Below are positions 8,482-17,865 of a DNA stretch of 64,000 nt, piece by piece; the first letter of the stretch is position 1; the number at the start of each line of letters is the position of its first letter. Source of the DNA: CAVQTK01 sp963716455 (GTDB lineage: Bacteria > Pseudomonadota > Gammaproteobacteria > Coxiellales > Coxiellaceae); contig CAVQTK010000009.1 of the NCBI GenBank assembly GCA_963716455.1, positions 1 to 64,000 on the forward strand, given 5' to 3'. The translations under genes and the position numbers were made by a program. Below the pieces are notes generated by a model that had not been told where the DNA came from, did not search any database, and saw nothing but the letters and a program-made list of their open reading frames with translations.

Positions 8482-11400
8482 TATAAATCCTTTTATTTCG
8501 ATCATGAATCAAGCAAAAAACTGCCGGCACAAACAATAAAGTGGCTATTGTTGCAAAAATTAAGCCTCCAATCACTGCGCGTCCCAAAGGAGCATTCTGC
8601 TCTCCCCCCGCGCCTAAACCAAGCGCCATGGGCAACATGCCAATAATCATAGCCAAAGCAGTCATTAAAACAGGCCGTAAGCGGGTAAACCCTGCTGCAA
8701 CGGCTGCTGCAACTGCGTTGTTGCCTTCCCGCATATATTCACGAGCAAAACTCACTAAAAGAATACTATTCGCTGTCCCTACACCCATACACATGATTGC
8801 CCCTGTCAAAGCAGGAACACTCAAGCTGGTATGAGTTAAAAACAACATCCAAGCGATGCCGGCGATACTTGCTGGTAATGCGGTTATTATAATAAAGGGA
8901 TCTATCCATGATTGAAAATTAACTACAATCAAAAAATAAATTAATATGATGGCAAATATAAGTCCAAAATATAAACTTCTAAAAGAGGTCACCTGGGTTT
9001 GCATTTGACCGCGAGCATTAACCGTCGAACCTTTTGGCAAATCTTTAGCTGTATTAGCAATAAGGCGATTAACATCGTGTGCTACTCCGCCAAGATCACG
9101 ATCTTGCACGGCAGCAAATATATCAATAACCGGTTGCACGTTGTAATGCGATTCCACAACAGAACCGGCCCTGCGGCTAACGGTGGATAAGGCACCTAAG
9201 ATTTGCAATTGTCTGCTCATACTGGTGAGGGGAATATTTTGCAATGCTTGCAATGAATCGAGTCGATATTGCGGAGTTTGCGTGACAATGGGATAGGAAA
9301 CACCATTTTTAGTATCTAGCCAAAATGTTGGTGTAGTCTGAAAACTCCCAGATAAGGAAATCAGCATATTAGAAGCAACGTCAAATTGCGTCAAACCAAG
9401 TTCTTTCGCCAAGCTCCTATCCACATCTATATTTAACTGCGGATAATTGTATGCTTGATGAATATGTGCATCCACAATTCCAGGAATAAGTTTAATTTTA
9501 TCTAACAGTGATGCTGCATACTGACGATTAGATTCAGCCTTTAATCCCACCACTTGCAAATCAATCGGTGCGGGTAATCCAAAATTAAGAATTTGACCGA
9601 CCATATCTGCTGGAAGAAATGCAAATGTTACTCCCGGAAATTTTTTCGGTAAAATCAACCGTAACTTACGCACATAGTCTTCAGTAGAATGATGACTTTG
9701 TTGCAAAGAAATTAAAATATCTGCATTGGAAGACGCGACTGTCCCCGAATTACTATACGAAAGATTAATGCCACTGACCGGTAACCCAATGTTATCAACA
9801 ATAGTATTTAATTCTTTAGGAGGAATAACTTCGCGAATGAGGTCATCTACTTCTGCACAAATTTTTGCGGTTTCCTCTACTCGCATACCGGTGGGAGCCA
9901 TTAGATGTAATTTAATTTGACCAGAATCAACACTGGGGAAAAAATCAGAACCTAACCATGGCAATAAAATAACTAAAGACAAAATTATAACAGCCAAGAA
10001 TACCAGGATGAAAGCTTTTCGTTGATGAAGAATTTTTTCCAATAAATCGCGATAATTCTCACGTAATACATGAAAACGATGCTCAAATTGATGGTTTATT
10101 CGCTTAAAAAAATTTGATTTTGATTCTTCCTCATTGCCATTACTTTCGGTTGGCTCAGTTCGCTTATGCAACCAATATTTCGCTAACGTTGCCACTAGCG
10201 TTCTAGATAATATGTAAGAAGCAAGCATAGCAAATATAACTGCTTCTGCCAAAGGAACAAATAAATAATGCGCTACCCCGCCCAAAAAAAACATAGGCAC
10301 AAAAACGATACAAATACATAAAGTTGAAACTAAAGCAGGAATGGCAATTTGCTGGGCTCCATCAAGAATAGAGGTCTCCACCTCCTTACCTTGATCTAAA
10401 TTCCAATTAATATTTTCAATGGCGACGGTTGCATCATCAACCAAAATTCCCACAGCCAACGCTAACCCCCCAAGCGTCATGATATTGATGGTTTCTCCAA
10501 GGACTGAAAAAGTAATAATGGAAGCTAATATGGAAAGTGGAATGGAAATAATAATAATGACAGTACTACGCCAACTACCCACAAATAATAAAATCATCAA
10601 CCCGGTAAGTACAGCTGCAATAGTACCTTCTCGCACCAAATCATTAATAGCCGCTTTAACAAAAAGAGACTGGTCACCAAATATTTTTAATTTCAACGCA
10701 GGGGGCATGCTTTCCTCCACTTTGGGAAGAATGGCCTTTACCTGATTAATAATGTCTAGGGTAGACGCGCCGCTGACTTTTTGAATGGTCATTAATACAG
10801 CTCGCTTTCCATTATAATTCACTATATTAGTTTGTGGAGGAGATCCATTAAGAACGTGCGCAACATCACGAATATAAAGAACGGCCCCTTGTTGAGTTCT
10901 AATAGGTAAATCATTTATATCATTAAGTACAATTGGACTGGCGTTGAGTTTAATAAAATACTCATAAAGATCTATTTTTGCGGTCCCAGCAGGTAAAATA
11001 AGATTTTGATTAAGTATAGCGGTATTAACATCTTGTGCAGACACGTTATAAGCCTGCATTGCCTGTGGATTAAGATCCACTTCTACTTGGCGCACTTTTC
11101 CCCCATAAGGATAGGGCAATGCTGCTCCTTGCACCACCGCTAACTGAGTACGAATAAAGTTATTACCTAAGTCATTGAGTTCTTGCTCCGTTAATGTATT
11201 ACTGGACAGCACTAGTTGCATGATGGGAACCGATGAAGCATTATAACTTAAGATGAGTGGTGGCAACGTTCCTGGTGGTAAGTTTCTAAGTAGTGTTTGG
11301 GCAATGGAAGTTACTTGGCTTAAAGCAGTAGCTATTTTCACCGATGAATAAAAAAATATTTTAGTCACACTAACACCAGTAAGTGACTGCGATTCGATAT

Positions 11401-11638
11401 GCTGAATATCATTAACAGTAGTGGTGAGAGCTCGTTCAAAAGTGCTGGTTATCCGACCCGCCATTTCGTCGGGAAGTAAGCCACTGTAACTCCACACAAC
11501 ACTAACTACGGGGATATTGATAATGGGAAAAATATCTTTTGGAGTCTGAAAAATGGTTAAAGGTCCCAATATTAACAGCAAGAGCGCTAATACAATAAAT
11601 GTATAAGGTCTTGTAAGTGCAATTCGTACAATCCACAT
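8462..11638 (-). CDS. RND multidrug efflux permease (AcrB/HAE1 type)
   Basis: This 1058-residue permease has full length for the family. A first transmembrane helix begins at residue ~10, followed by a large periplasmic domain and the helix-4 motif GGLALAVGILVDDATVAIEN with the paired aspartates of the proton relay. The second half repeats this layout, ending in a helix bundle with LRPVLMTALAMIIGMLP. It is the first gene of the operon and is followed by the adaptor and the channel. No local regulator is adjacent: the upstream gene is a divergent, frameshifted DUF1275. Substrates cannot be told from the sequence, but the family uses proton motive force to expel hydrophobic compounds. Confidence 0.94.
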   Translation of the reverse strand: MWIVRIALTRPYTFIVLALLLLILGPLTIFQTPKDIFPIINIPVVSVVWSYSGLLPDEMAGRITSTFERALTTTVNDIQHIESQSLTGVSVTKIFFYSSVKIATALSQVTSIAQTLLRNLPPGTLPPLILSYNASSVPIMQLVLSSNTLTEQELNDLGNNFIRTQLAVVQGAALPYPYGGKVRQVEVDLNPQAMQAYNVSAQDVNTAILNQNLILPAGTAKIDLYEYFIKLNASPIVLNDINDLPIRTQQGAVLYIRDVAHVLNGSPPQTNIVNYNGKRAVLMTIQKVSGASTLDIINQVKAILPKVEESMPPALKLKIFGDQSLFVKAAINDLVREGTIAAVLTGLMILLFVGSWRSTVIIIISIPLSILASIITFSVLGETINIMTLGGLALAVGILVDDATVAIENINWNLDQGKEVETSILDGAQQIAIPALVSTLCICIVFVPMFFLGGVAHYLFVPLAEAVIFAMLASYILSRTLVATLAKYWLHKRTEPTESNGNEEESKSNFFKRINHQFEHRFHVLRENYRDLLEKILHQRKAFILVFLAVIILSLVILLPWLGSDFFPSVDSGQIKLHLMAPTGMRVEETAKICAEVDDLIREVIPPKELNTIVDNIGLPVSGINLSYSNSGTVASSNADILISLQQSHHSTEDYVRKLRLILPKKFPGVTFAFLPADMVGQILNFGLPAPIDLQVVGLKAESNRQYAASLLDKIKLIPGIVDAHIHQAYNYPQLNIDVDRSLAKELGLTQFDVASNMLISLSGSFQTTPTFWLDTKNGVSYPIVTQTPQYRLDSLQALQNIPLTSMSRQLQILGALSTVSRRAGSVVESHYNVQPVIDIFAAVQDRDLGGVAHDVNRLIANTAKDLPKGSTVNARGQMQTQVTSFRSLYFGLIFAIILIYFLIVVNFQSWIDPFIIITALPASIAGIAWMLFLTHTSLSVPALTGAIMCMGVGTANSILLVSFAREYMREGNNAVAAAVAAGFTRLRPVLMTALAMIIGMLPMALGLGAGGEQNAPLGRAVIGGLIFATIATLLFVPAVFCLIHDRNKRIYNETATS

Positions 11639-11808
11639 GTCCTTTTCCGTAGACTCTGCAAAGGGGATTTATTCCTATAGAACCAATCAACTATTATTAC
11701 ATTCTTACTCTAATTTTGACAAATAAGATACATATGTGGCTACTGATATCCACCCGATCAGAAAACAATTTGAAGATAATTAATTTGTATAAATAGAGAT
11801 TAATTTGT

Positions 11809-12524
11809 ATGCGCTCAATTAACGGTTCCTTCGGCATAAAACTGCTAATTACAGTCCTAAGCTTAGTCGCCGGAAGTGTGGACGTCATCAGTTTTCTGGG
11901 ACTCCAAGGTCTCTTTGTTTCTCACATTACTGGAAACTTAGTGATTCTAACATCGCAAATAGTCAATGCTAATAAAATGCCGATTGCACTATCCTTATCC
12001 GTACCTGTTTTTATTATAATCCTGGGTTTAACCCGATTATTAGTAGATGGTTTGAAAAAGATGGGTGGGATTCCGTAAGGCTTTTACTATTATTGCAATT
12101 TATATTGCTTTTTAGTTTTCTGATCCTAGGCGTTACTACTGGGGCGCATATTAATCCAAATACCGCAGTCGCCGTTCTAGCGGGTATGTTTGGCGTCGCA
12201 GCAATGGCGGTACAAAATGCTCTTGTTCAAGTATCATTGAAAGGCGCACCAGCAACTGCAGTGATGACCACTAACATTACTCGCTTCGTAATGGACATAT
12301 GTGAAGTTTTTTTAAGAAATCAAACCCATGATAGGATTGTAACCGCACGTAACCGAGCCAAGGATATTTGGCCGACGATTGTGGGCTTTACTATCGGTTG
12401 TGCATTAGGGGGGATATATGAAGCAGCATATGGTCTATGGGCCCTAACATTGCCTGTATGCTTAGCTTTCCTGGCTTTAATAATCGGTTTTTTTCTTCCC
12501 ACAGTAAATAAGGATCCCTCATGA
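11809..12524 (+). pseudogene. DUF1275/YoaK-like membrane protein, frameshifted
   Basis: The first frame, from ATG 11809, contains SLVAGSVDVISFLGLQGLF and VSHITGNLV, the DUF1275 (YoaK) signature, and stops at 12078. The remainder continues in another frame as WDSVRLLLLLQFILL, with INPNTAVAVLAGMFGVAAMA and AVMTTNITRF. The two join at about 12058-12069, around a GGTGGGA run, by a one-base change. Reconstructed, it is a normal ~238-residue multi-pass membrane protein of unknown function. It is either a pseudogene or carries an assembly indel. Confidence 0.8.
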
Positions 12525-12572
12525 CTCGTATACGAGTATTTGAAAGTAGTTAATCAAAGAAAAAATAATTTT

Positions 12573-13425
12573 ATGTTTAAAACCGCTACATCTATTTCTA
12601 TCGAACCATTTCGAATCACCTTATCCATTGCTGGGTTTGACGGATCCGGCGGTGCAGGTCTGCAAGCCGATCTAAAAACATTTTCAGCCTTCGGCTGTTA
12701 TGGTACGACTGTGCTCACCGCATTGCCAATTCAAAATACCTGCGGTGTTAGGAATTGTTATAGTATCCCTTTACAGAGTATCCAAGAGCAACTTGAAGCA
12801 ATTTTTGATGATGTTGTGCCTCATGCCATAAAAATTGGCATGCTTTATTCTAGTGAAATTATCCATTTAGTAGCGGATTTTTTACAAAAGCACGCTACCC
12901 ATATTCCTATTGTGCTTGATCCCGTTATGATAGCTAAGAGTGGTGATGCCTTATTACTACCAAGTGCAATAGAGGTCTTTAAAACCAAACTTATTCCCTC
13001 TAGCAACTATTCTCACACCTAATTTACCTGAAGCTCATACCTTGATAGGTTCATCTTACGATATGGAAGATTTAGCTACTCAGCTTTTAAGTTTAGGCCC
13101 TCAGGCCGTTTTACTTAAAGGGGGGCACAACAACGGAGTAGAATCGAATGATTTTTTCCTAGATAAAAACAATCAAAAAATTTGGCTCAAAAACGAGCGG
13201 ATTAACACCAATAATACTCACGGCACGGGATGTACCCTATCCGCTGCGATTTGCTCTTGCCTCGCACTTGGCTTTTCTATGTCTAAAGCCTGCTCTATAG
13301 CTAAGCGCTATACTTTTGCAGCATTAACAGCGGCGAAATCTAATTCCGTGGGGAAGGGTCACGGACCATTACATCATTTTTATCATATTTGGCCAAATAT
13401 TAATTTTGACGAAGTTTTTTCGTAG
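12573..13425 (+). pseudogene. thiD: Hydroxymethylpyrimidine/phosphomethylpyrimidine kinase, frameshifted
   Basis: The first frame, from ATG 12573, reads LSIAGFDGSGGAGLQADLKTF, the ThiD signature at the N-terminus, then VLDPVMIAKSGDALL, and runs off-frame to a stop at 13022. The correct frame resumes as LATILTPNLPEAHTL and continues through VLLKGGHNNG and the NTHGTGCTLSAAI anion-hole motif to 13425. One extra C in the CCC run at about 12995-12998 explains the break. ThiD phosphorylates HMP and HMP-P for thiamine synthesis or salvage. If the lesion is real, thiamine precursor use is lost here unless a second copy exists. Confidence 0.85.
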
Positions 13426-13455
13426 AATTCTAATCTACAGGGTGAGCAATTATTC

Positions 13456-14652
13456 TCAAAAATTTGATAGGTTTAAGAGCAGTTTCCAATATATAACCAT
13501 CCCCAAAATACCTAACACCAAATAGGAAAGAGTTAAAATCCCTATTCCATCATACTGCATCCAACCCGCTATAGAACTAGCCAAAAAAGCCACTAGCATT
13601 TGAAAGCCGCCATATAATGCCCCTGCTGCGCCACGTTTCTCAGGAAATGAGCTTAACGCTCGACTAGATCCCCACGGAATAACCAATGCCTGACTACAAA
13701 TAACCAAGAAAACGGCAATAATAATTAATGGGATGGTAATAAAATTCACTAGGTAAAAAAAGGTTAGGCTGATACCCACTAGTAATAATAATATTAAGCC
13801 CATGAAGAGTGTTTTTTGACTCCCTATTTTACGCACAAAAAAAGGCGTGATTAATTTTCCTGTAAACCCACCCACAGCTGCAAAGGCAGTTATCCAGCCG
13901 TAAGCCACCGGGCTCATATGGTACTGAGTTTGAAAAATAATTGGGCTGGTAGTCGCATAGATCATAGCTGCCGCTGCAAGAATCCCAGTCAGAAGAGTCG
14001 CACCCATAAAAGTAATGTGAGAAAGTAAGGATTTGTAACTGAAATACAACCCAGGCAAAGAAAAAGCACGTGGATTTTTATGATGGTTTGTTTCAGGACA
14101 AAAGCGGGCATACATAAACAATGAAACAACCAAGAGTATACCTAGAATTATGAAATTAGCTTTCCAGCCCCACCATTGCTGTACATATCCACCAATAGTA
14201 GGCGCTAGCAAAGGAGATATGCTCAGGAATAAGCTAAAATAAGACCCTGCAAATGCCAGGCGCTCACCAGTTAAGACATCCGCCACTATCGTCCTGCCGA
14301 CTCCTAAACAAACACCTGAACCCATACCCTGCAACAATCGCAGCAGCAAAAAGCTGTTAATATCATTTACAAAAACCGCAATAAAAGAAGCTATACTAGC
14401 CACAGTCAAACCAAAAATAACCACCGGCTTACGGCCATATTTATCTGATAAAGGGCCATAAAATAATAAACTAAGTCCCATCCCTAACAAATAAATAGAA
14501 ACCGATTGTTGCATGTGCACTTTATCGGTATGCATATAGGTCATGATATGGGGTATAGAAGCCAGGTGAATATCAGTACCCAACATGCCACAAGTTGCTA
14601 CAAAAGAGATAAGAGCCAGAATTTTAAATTCTGAAAAATTTATTTTCTCCAT
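13456..14652 (-). CDS. MFS drug exporter, Bcr/CflA type
   Basis: This 398-residue protein has about twelve predicted membrane segments. The loop 2-3 motif GPLSDKYGRKPV and the helix-4 motif RLLQGMGSGVCLGVGRTIVAD are diagnostic of the drug:H+ antiporter-1 (Bcr/CflA) branch. It is transcribed away from a TetR gene, with a 141-base region between them holding two candidate TetR operators, so that regulator probably controls it. The substrate is unknown. Confidence 0.88.
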   Translation of the reverse strand: MEKINFSEFKILALISFVATCGMLGTDIHLASIPHIMTYMHTDKVHMQQSVSIYLLGMGLSLLFYGPLSDKYGRKPVVIFGLTVASIASFIAVFVNDINSFLLLRLLQGMGSGVCLGVGRTIVADVLTGERLAFAGSYFSLFLSISPLLAPTIGGYVQQWWGWKANFIILGILLVVSLFMYARFCPETNHHKNPRAFSLPGLYFSYKSLLSHITFMGATLLTGILAAAAMIYATTSPIIFQTQYHMSPVAYGWITAFAAVGGFTGKLITPFFVRKIGSQKTLFMGLILLLLVGISLTFFYLVNFITIPLIIIAVFLVICSQALVIPWGSSRALSSFPEKRGAAGALYGGFQMLVAFLASSIAGWMQYDGIGILTLSYLVLGILGMVIYWKLLLNLSNF

Positions 14653-14712
14653 CTTCTACCCCCCATTCGCCATATAAAAATTGAATCCATGCCATTAAAA
14701 ATGATAAAATTA

Positions 14713-14763
14713 TTGAACGTTCATTCTAGATCCATATTATCACGTATTGACCGATCGTTCAAT
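14713..14763. promoter_or_regulatory. Two candidate TetR operators
   Basis: TTGAACGTTCA at 14713-14723 contains a perfect 10-bp palindrome. ATTGACCGATCGTTCAAT at 14746-14763 is an 18-bp imperfect palindrome with the same TTGA and TTCAA half-sites. Both lie between the divergent MFS gene (starts 14652) and the TetR gene (starts 14794). Repression of both promoters by the TetR product is inferred. Confidence 0.6.
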
Positions 14764-14793
14764 ACATAAAACGAGGACTATAAGGGGTTATGT

Positions 14794-15360
14794 ATGATTA
14801 GTACAAAACAAAAAATACTTACAGCAGCAACAGAGCTATTTGCCCAAAAAGGCTTTTCCGGAACCTCAATAGAAGACATCGCGCAACTAGCCAATGTTCA
14901 TAAGAGCCTGATTTATCATCATTTTGGTAATAAACAAGCTTTATGGAAAGAAGTTAAGCGTAATTTGATTGGTAATATCATCCCCGAAATAGATCTCGAA
15001 CAGTTCAATACTTTAAATGCTTTTTTGACTTTTATTATCAACACCCGGATTCAAGCTTATTGTGCCGACCCCCGCATTGGCCGGTTAATAAAATGGCAAA
15101 CATTAGAAGAAAATGCTCAAGAACTAGTCGGCGATCATTCTATTTCGCCATCTAATTGGACAGCCGTAATAGAACGGTTACAATGCAAAGGACAAGTCAC
15201 TCAAAAATATCCTGCTCACTTAATTATGTTTTTTATTTACAGTACAGTTTCAGCAGCAGCCTTAGATTATTTTCCTTTATTAAATAAAAACAATGGTGAG
15301 GATAAAGAAAAATACATTCAAATGATCTTGGCAGTGTTGAACAACAGTTTTTTGCCATAA
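14794..15360 (+). CDS. TetR family transcriptional regulator
   Basis: This 188-residue regulator has an N-terminal helix-turn-helix (about residues 6-50) with ILTAATELFAQKGFSGTSIE and ANVHKSLIYHHFGNKQALW, the TetR consensus. The C-terminal ligand-binding domain is not identifiable by eye. It diverges from the MFS exporter at 13456-14652 with palindromes in between, the classic arrangement of an efflux gene and its repressor. The convergent MFS gene starts its stop region two bases after this gene ends. Confidence 0.9.
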   Translation: MISTKQKILTAATELFAQKGFSGTSIEDIAQLANVHKSLIYHHFGNKQALWKEVKRNLIGNIIPEIDLEQFNTLNAFLTFIINTRIQAYCADPRIGRLIKWQTLEENAQELVGDHSISPSNWTAVIERLQCKGQVTQKYPAHLIMFFIYSTVSAAALDYFPLLNKNNGEDKEKYIQMILAVLNNSFLP

Positions 15361-15362
15361 AA

Positions 15363-16526
15363 TTATTTATTTTTTACTCCGCAAAACTTTACCAACACAG
15401 CACACAACCCTAGCAGAAAAATTACCCATGCCACAGAATACAGTTGTTTATTATAGCAAATGCTCGCAAGTAAGCTGCCAATAACTGCAAACCAACCCAT
15501 TGCAAAGAAAAATACAGCAACTCGCATTCCCATTGGCTGTTCAATGGACTCAATAGCAAAACGATTTAAAGGAGCCAGAGCCATCCCTGCTCCTAATTGA
15601 TAGAGCATCAATGCACAAATGAAGATAAATAATTGTTGTGGCCATATATGCGTAGAAATAACCAGTAATAAGCCACTTAACAAAATAATGTTAAGGGCCA
15701 GCTTTACCGTTCCTTGCATACCTTTTATCCTGTTATAATATTTTATTAAAAATGTCCCAAGAATATAGCTTCCATATAATAGCGCTTGAATAACACCAAA
15801 CCATACCGGAGATAAGTGGAAATCACGAATCACTAACAAAGAACCAACAGCTATCCAAGCAATACTCGCTGCGACAATTAAGCAAAATGTTCCTGTATTT
15901 ACCATAAATCCACGAGAACACACTATTAACCAGTAATCTTTAAAAATGCGTGCTACTTGTAAAGGTTGACGCTTTTGTGCTGGTAAACTTTCTGGCATCC
16001 ACCGTTTTAAAGCGAGTAAAATAATCACCCCCCATATAACTAGAATAAAAAATAATAAACGCCAATCCTGAAATAGCAATAAAATGCTGCCTATTAAGGG
16101 TCCAAAGGCGGGCGCCAATATAGCAACACCACCCATCCAGGCTATAGTTTTTATCGCTTGCTCGGACTCGAATAGCTCATGAATACTGGCATAGCCAGCG
16201 ACGACAACAGAACAAACCACCGCTCCCTGAAAAAAACGGGAAATTAACATCAAAGAGATATTATTTGCTAATCCACATCCTAAACTTGCCAAAACAAATA
16301 CTACGCCACCCCACAATAAAATCGGTCGACGACCAAACCGATCCGAAATGGGACCTAATACTAATTGCATTGAGGCACTTCCTAAAAACCATGCAGTCAA
16401 GGTCATTTGCGCTAAAGTTGAGGAAATATGCAATTCTTGCATAATAATAGGTAGCGCTGGCAAATATAAATCATTGGATAAGTAAGTTGCCATTTCATAC
16501 AGGACTAACAAAATAGGGAAGATCAC
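15363..16526 (-). CDS. MFS transporter, Bcr/CflA type
   Basis: This 387-residue multi-pass protein carries SNDLYLPALPIIMQELHIS near the N-terminus, GPISDRFGRRPILLWGG in loop 2-3 and SRFFQGAVVCSVVVAGYASI in helix 4. These place it in the Bcr/CflA drug exporter branch. Its start overlaps the stop of the upstream aldo/keto reductase by four bases, so the two are probably co-transcribed and coupled. The substrate is not known. The pairing with a reductase could mean modification followed by export, but this is speculation. Confidence 0.87.
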   Translation of the reverse strand: MIFPILLVLYEMATYLSNDLYLPALPIIMQELHISSTLAQMTLTAWFLGSASMQLVLGPISDRFGRRPILLWGGVVFVLASLGCGLANNISLMLISRFFQGAVVCSVVVAGYASIHELFESEQAIKTIAWMGGVAILAPAFGPLIGSILLLFQDWRLLFFILVIWGVIILLALKRWMPESLPAQKRQPLQVARIFKDYWLIVCSRGFMVNTGTFCLIVAASIAWIAVGSLLVIRDFHLSPVWFGVIQALLYGSYILGTFLIKYYNRIKGMQGTVKLALNIILLSGLLLVISTHIWPQQLFIFICALMLYQLGAGMALAPLNRFAIESIEQPMGMRVAVFFFAMGWFAVIGSLLASICYNKQLYSVAWVIFLLGLCAVLVKFCGVKNK

Positions 16527-17350
16527 ACCAGCGCCTCAAACTCGATGTCTTCTACTTCCTCTGGAGTCAAAATGAAATCAAAAATATCTAAATCCTGCTG
16601 CATGTGTATTTTGCTAGTGGTTCCTGTGAGTGGCACAATTCCTATGAGAGTAGCAAAGCGAAAAATAGTTTGTGCAGGAGTTTTATTTAATCGTTGAGCG
16701 ATTAAATTAACTTTTTTATTTATCAGCATCTCTGAGTTTGCTGTCAACAATGAAAACCCTTGATATTGGATTTGATGTGATTTGCAAAACTCACGAATAG
16801 TTTTATCCCAGCCAAGCTGGGCATAACATCTATTTTGCACAATTGCCGGCTTGATAGTAGCGTTTTGTACGAGCAATTCGAGTTGTTTGATATTGACATT
16901 ACTAATTCCAATGCATTTGGCTTTACCTGTCGCATATATTTTTTCTAACGCTTGCCAGGCTTGCCAATCCTTGGTAGTTAGTGTTTGCTGGGAATACGGT
17001 CCATGCAATAAATAGGAGTCGACATAATCGGTATGAAGATGTTCTAAAGAAGATTGAAAAGAGGTCTCAACTTGGGTGGCTATATCCGTTTGTGGATCAT
17101 AAGGTACTCGATGGTCATGACCATCCAAGGGAGTAAATTTAGTTTGTAAAAACAGTTTCTCCCGCTTGATACCCAAATTATCTAATTCAAGCAAAGCCTC
17201 TCCAACCAAATGCTCGCTATAATGCCGAGGTTGATTAGCGGTATCGATAGCAGTAAAACCTGACGATACGGCTAATTTCACTAGAGTGGTCGTAAGATTC
17301 TGTTTCCACGCAGTTCCGTAAATTAATTTGGGAAAATTTTCTTGATTCAT
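16523..17350 (-). CDS. Aldo/keto reductase
   Basis: This 275-residue protein has the NADPH-dependent aldo/keto reductase fold, a TIM barrel. The catalytic tetrad is visible: Asp in FTAIDTANQ, Tyr in RHYSEHLVGEAL, Lys in LQTKF and His in YLLHGP. The NAD(P)-binding end contains IVPLTGTTSKIHMQQDL. Normal members of the family are slightly longer (280-330), but all key parts are present. It is followed by an overlapping MFS gene and preceded after 21 bases by a YciI-like gene, forming a three-gene minus-strand cluster. Confidence 0.88.
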   Translation of the reverse strand: MNQENFPKLIYGTAWKQNLTTTLVKLAVSSGFTAIDTANQPRHYSEHLVGEALLELDNLGIKREKLFLQTKFTPLDGHDHRVPYDPQTDIATQVETSFQSSLEHLHTDYVDSYLLHGPYSQQTLTTKDWQAWQALEKIYATGKAKCIGISNVNIKQLELLVQNATIKPAIVQNRCYAQLGWDKTIREFCKSHQIQYQGFSLLTANSEMLINKKVNLIAQRLNKTPAQTIFRFATLIGIVPLTGTTSKIHMQQDLDIFDFILTPEEVEDIEFEALV

Positions 17351-17371
17351 AATTTTATAATGTAATACATC

Positions 17372-17677
17372 TTATTTGGCAGCTTCATATGGCGACACAA
17401 ACCTTGCAAAATCTTGATGATACTTGATAGGGTTAAATTCTATTATCTCATAATCTGCAATCTGATGAATATGGAATGGGTCCTGCTCTATAACAGTCTG
17501 AAGATGCTTACGATCGGTTAACTGCGAAATAATAACGCCTCCTGTCCGCGGATTTCTAGGACCTGAAACTAAGAAAAAATTTTGTTGGTAGTTATCATCT
17601 AAAAATTTCCTATGCGCAGTTAGGTGGGCATCGACCTTTTCTAGAGATTTTTTATAACTTAGTAAAATAACAAACAT
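17372..17677 (-). CDS. YciI family protein
   Basis: The small 101-residue protein has a ferredoxin-like alpha+beta fold. LEKVDAHLTAHRKFLDDNY (with the conserved HR..L) and FLVSGPRNPRTGGVII match the YciI pattern, in which His and Asp residues may form a catalytic or ligand site. The function of the family is poorly defined. It is the first gene of a minus-strand group with the aldo/keto reductase and an MFS exporter, 21 bases apart. Confidence 0.85.
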   Translation of the reverse strand: MFVILLSYKKSLEKVDAHLTAHRKFLDDNYQQNFFLVSGPRNPRTGGVIISQLTDRKHLQTVIEQDPFHIHQIADYEIIEFNPIKYHQDFARFVSPYEAAK

Positions 17678-17865
17678 AAATATTTCCCCATTTTAACAAC
17701 ATGATAACTCTAGGTTTATTATAGAAAAAAACCCATAACTTTCATTTTTGCAGTTAATAACATAAAATGTAAGCCTTTCGCAACTAATATGGGTGAAAAA
17801 ACGGAACGATTGCTGCCATCGCAATTCAGAAAATTATAATAGCCCTAGATATAAAAGGTATAAAA

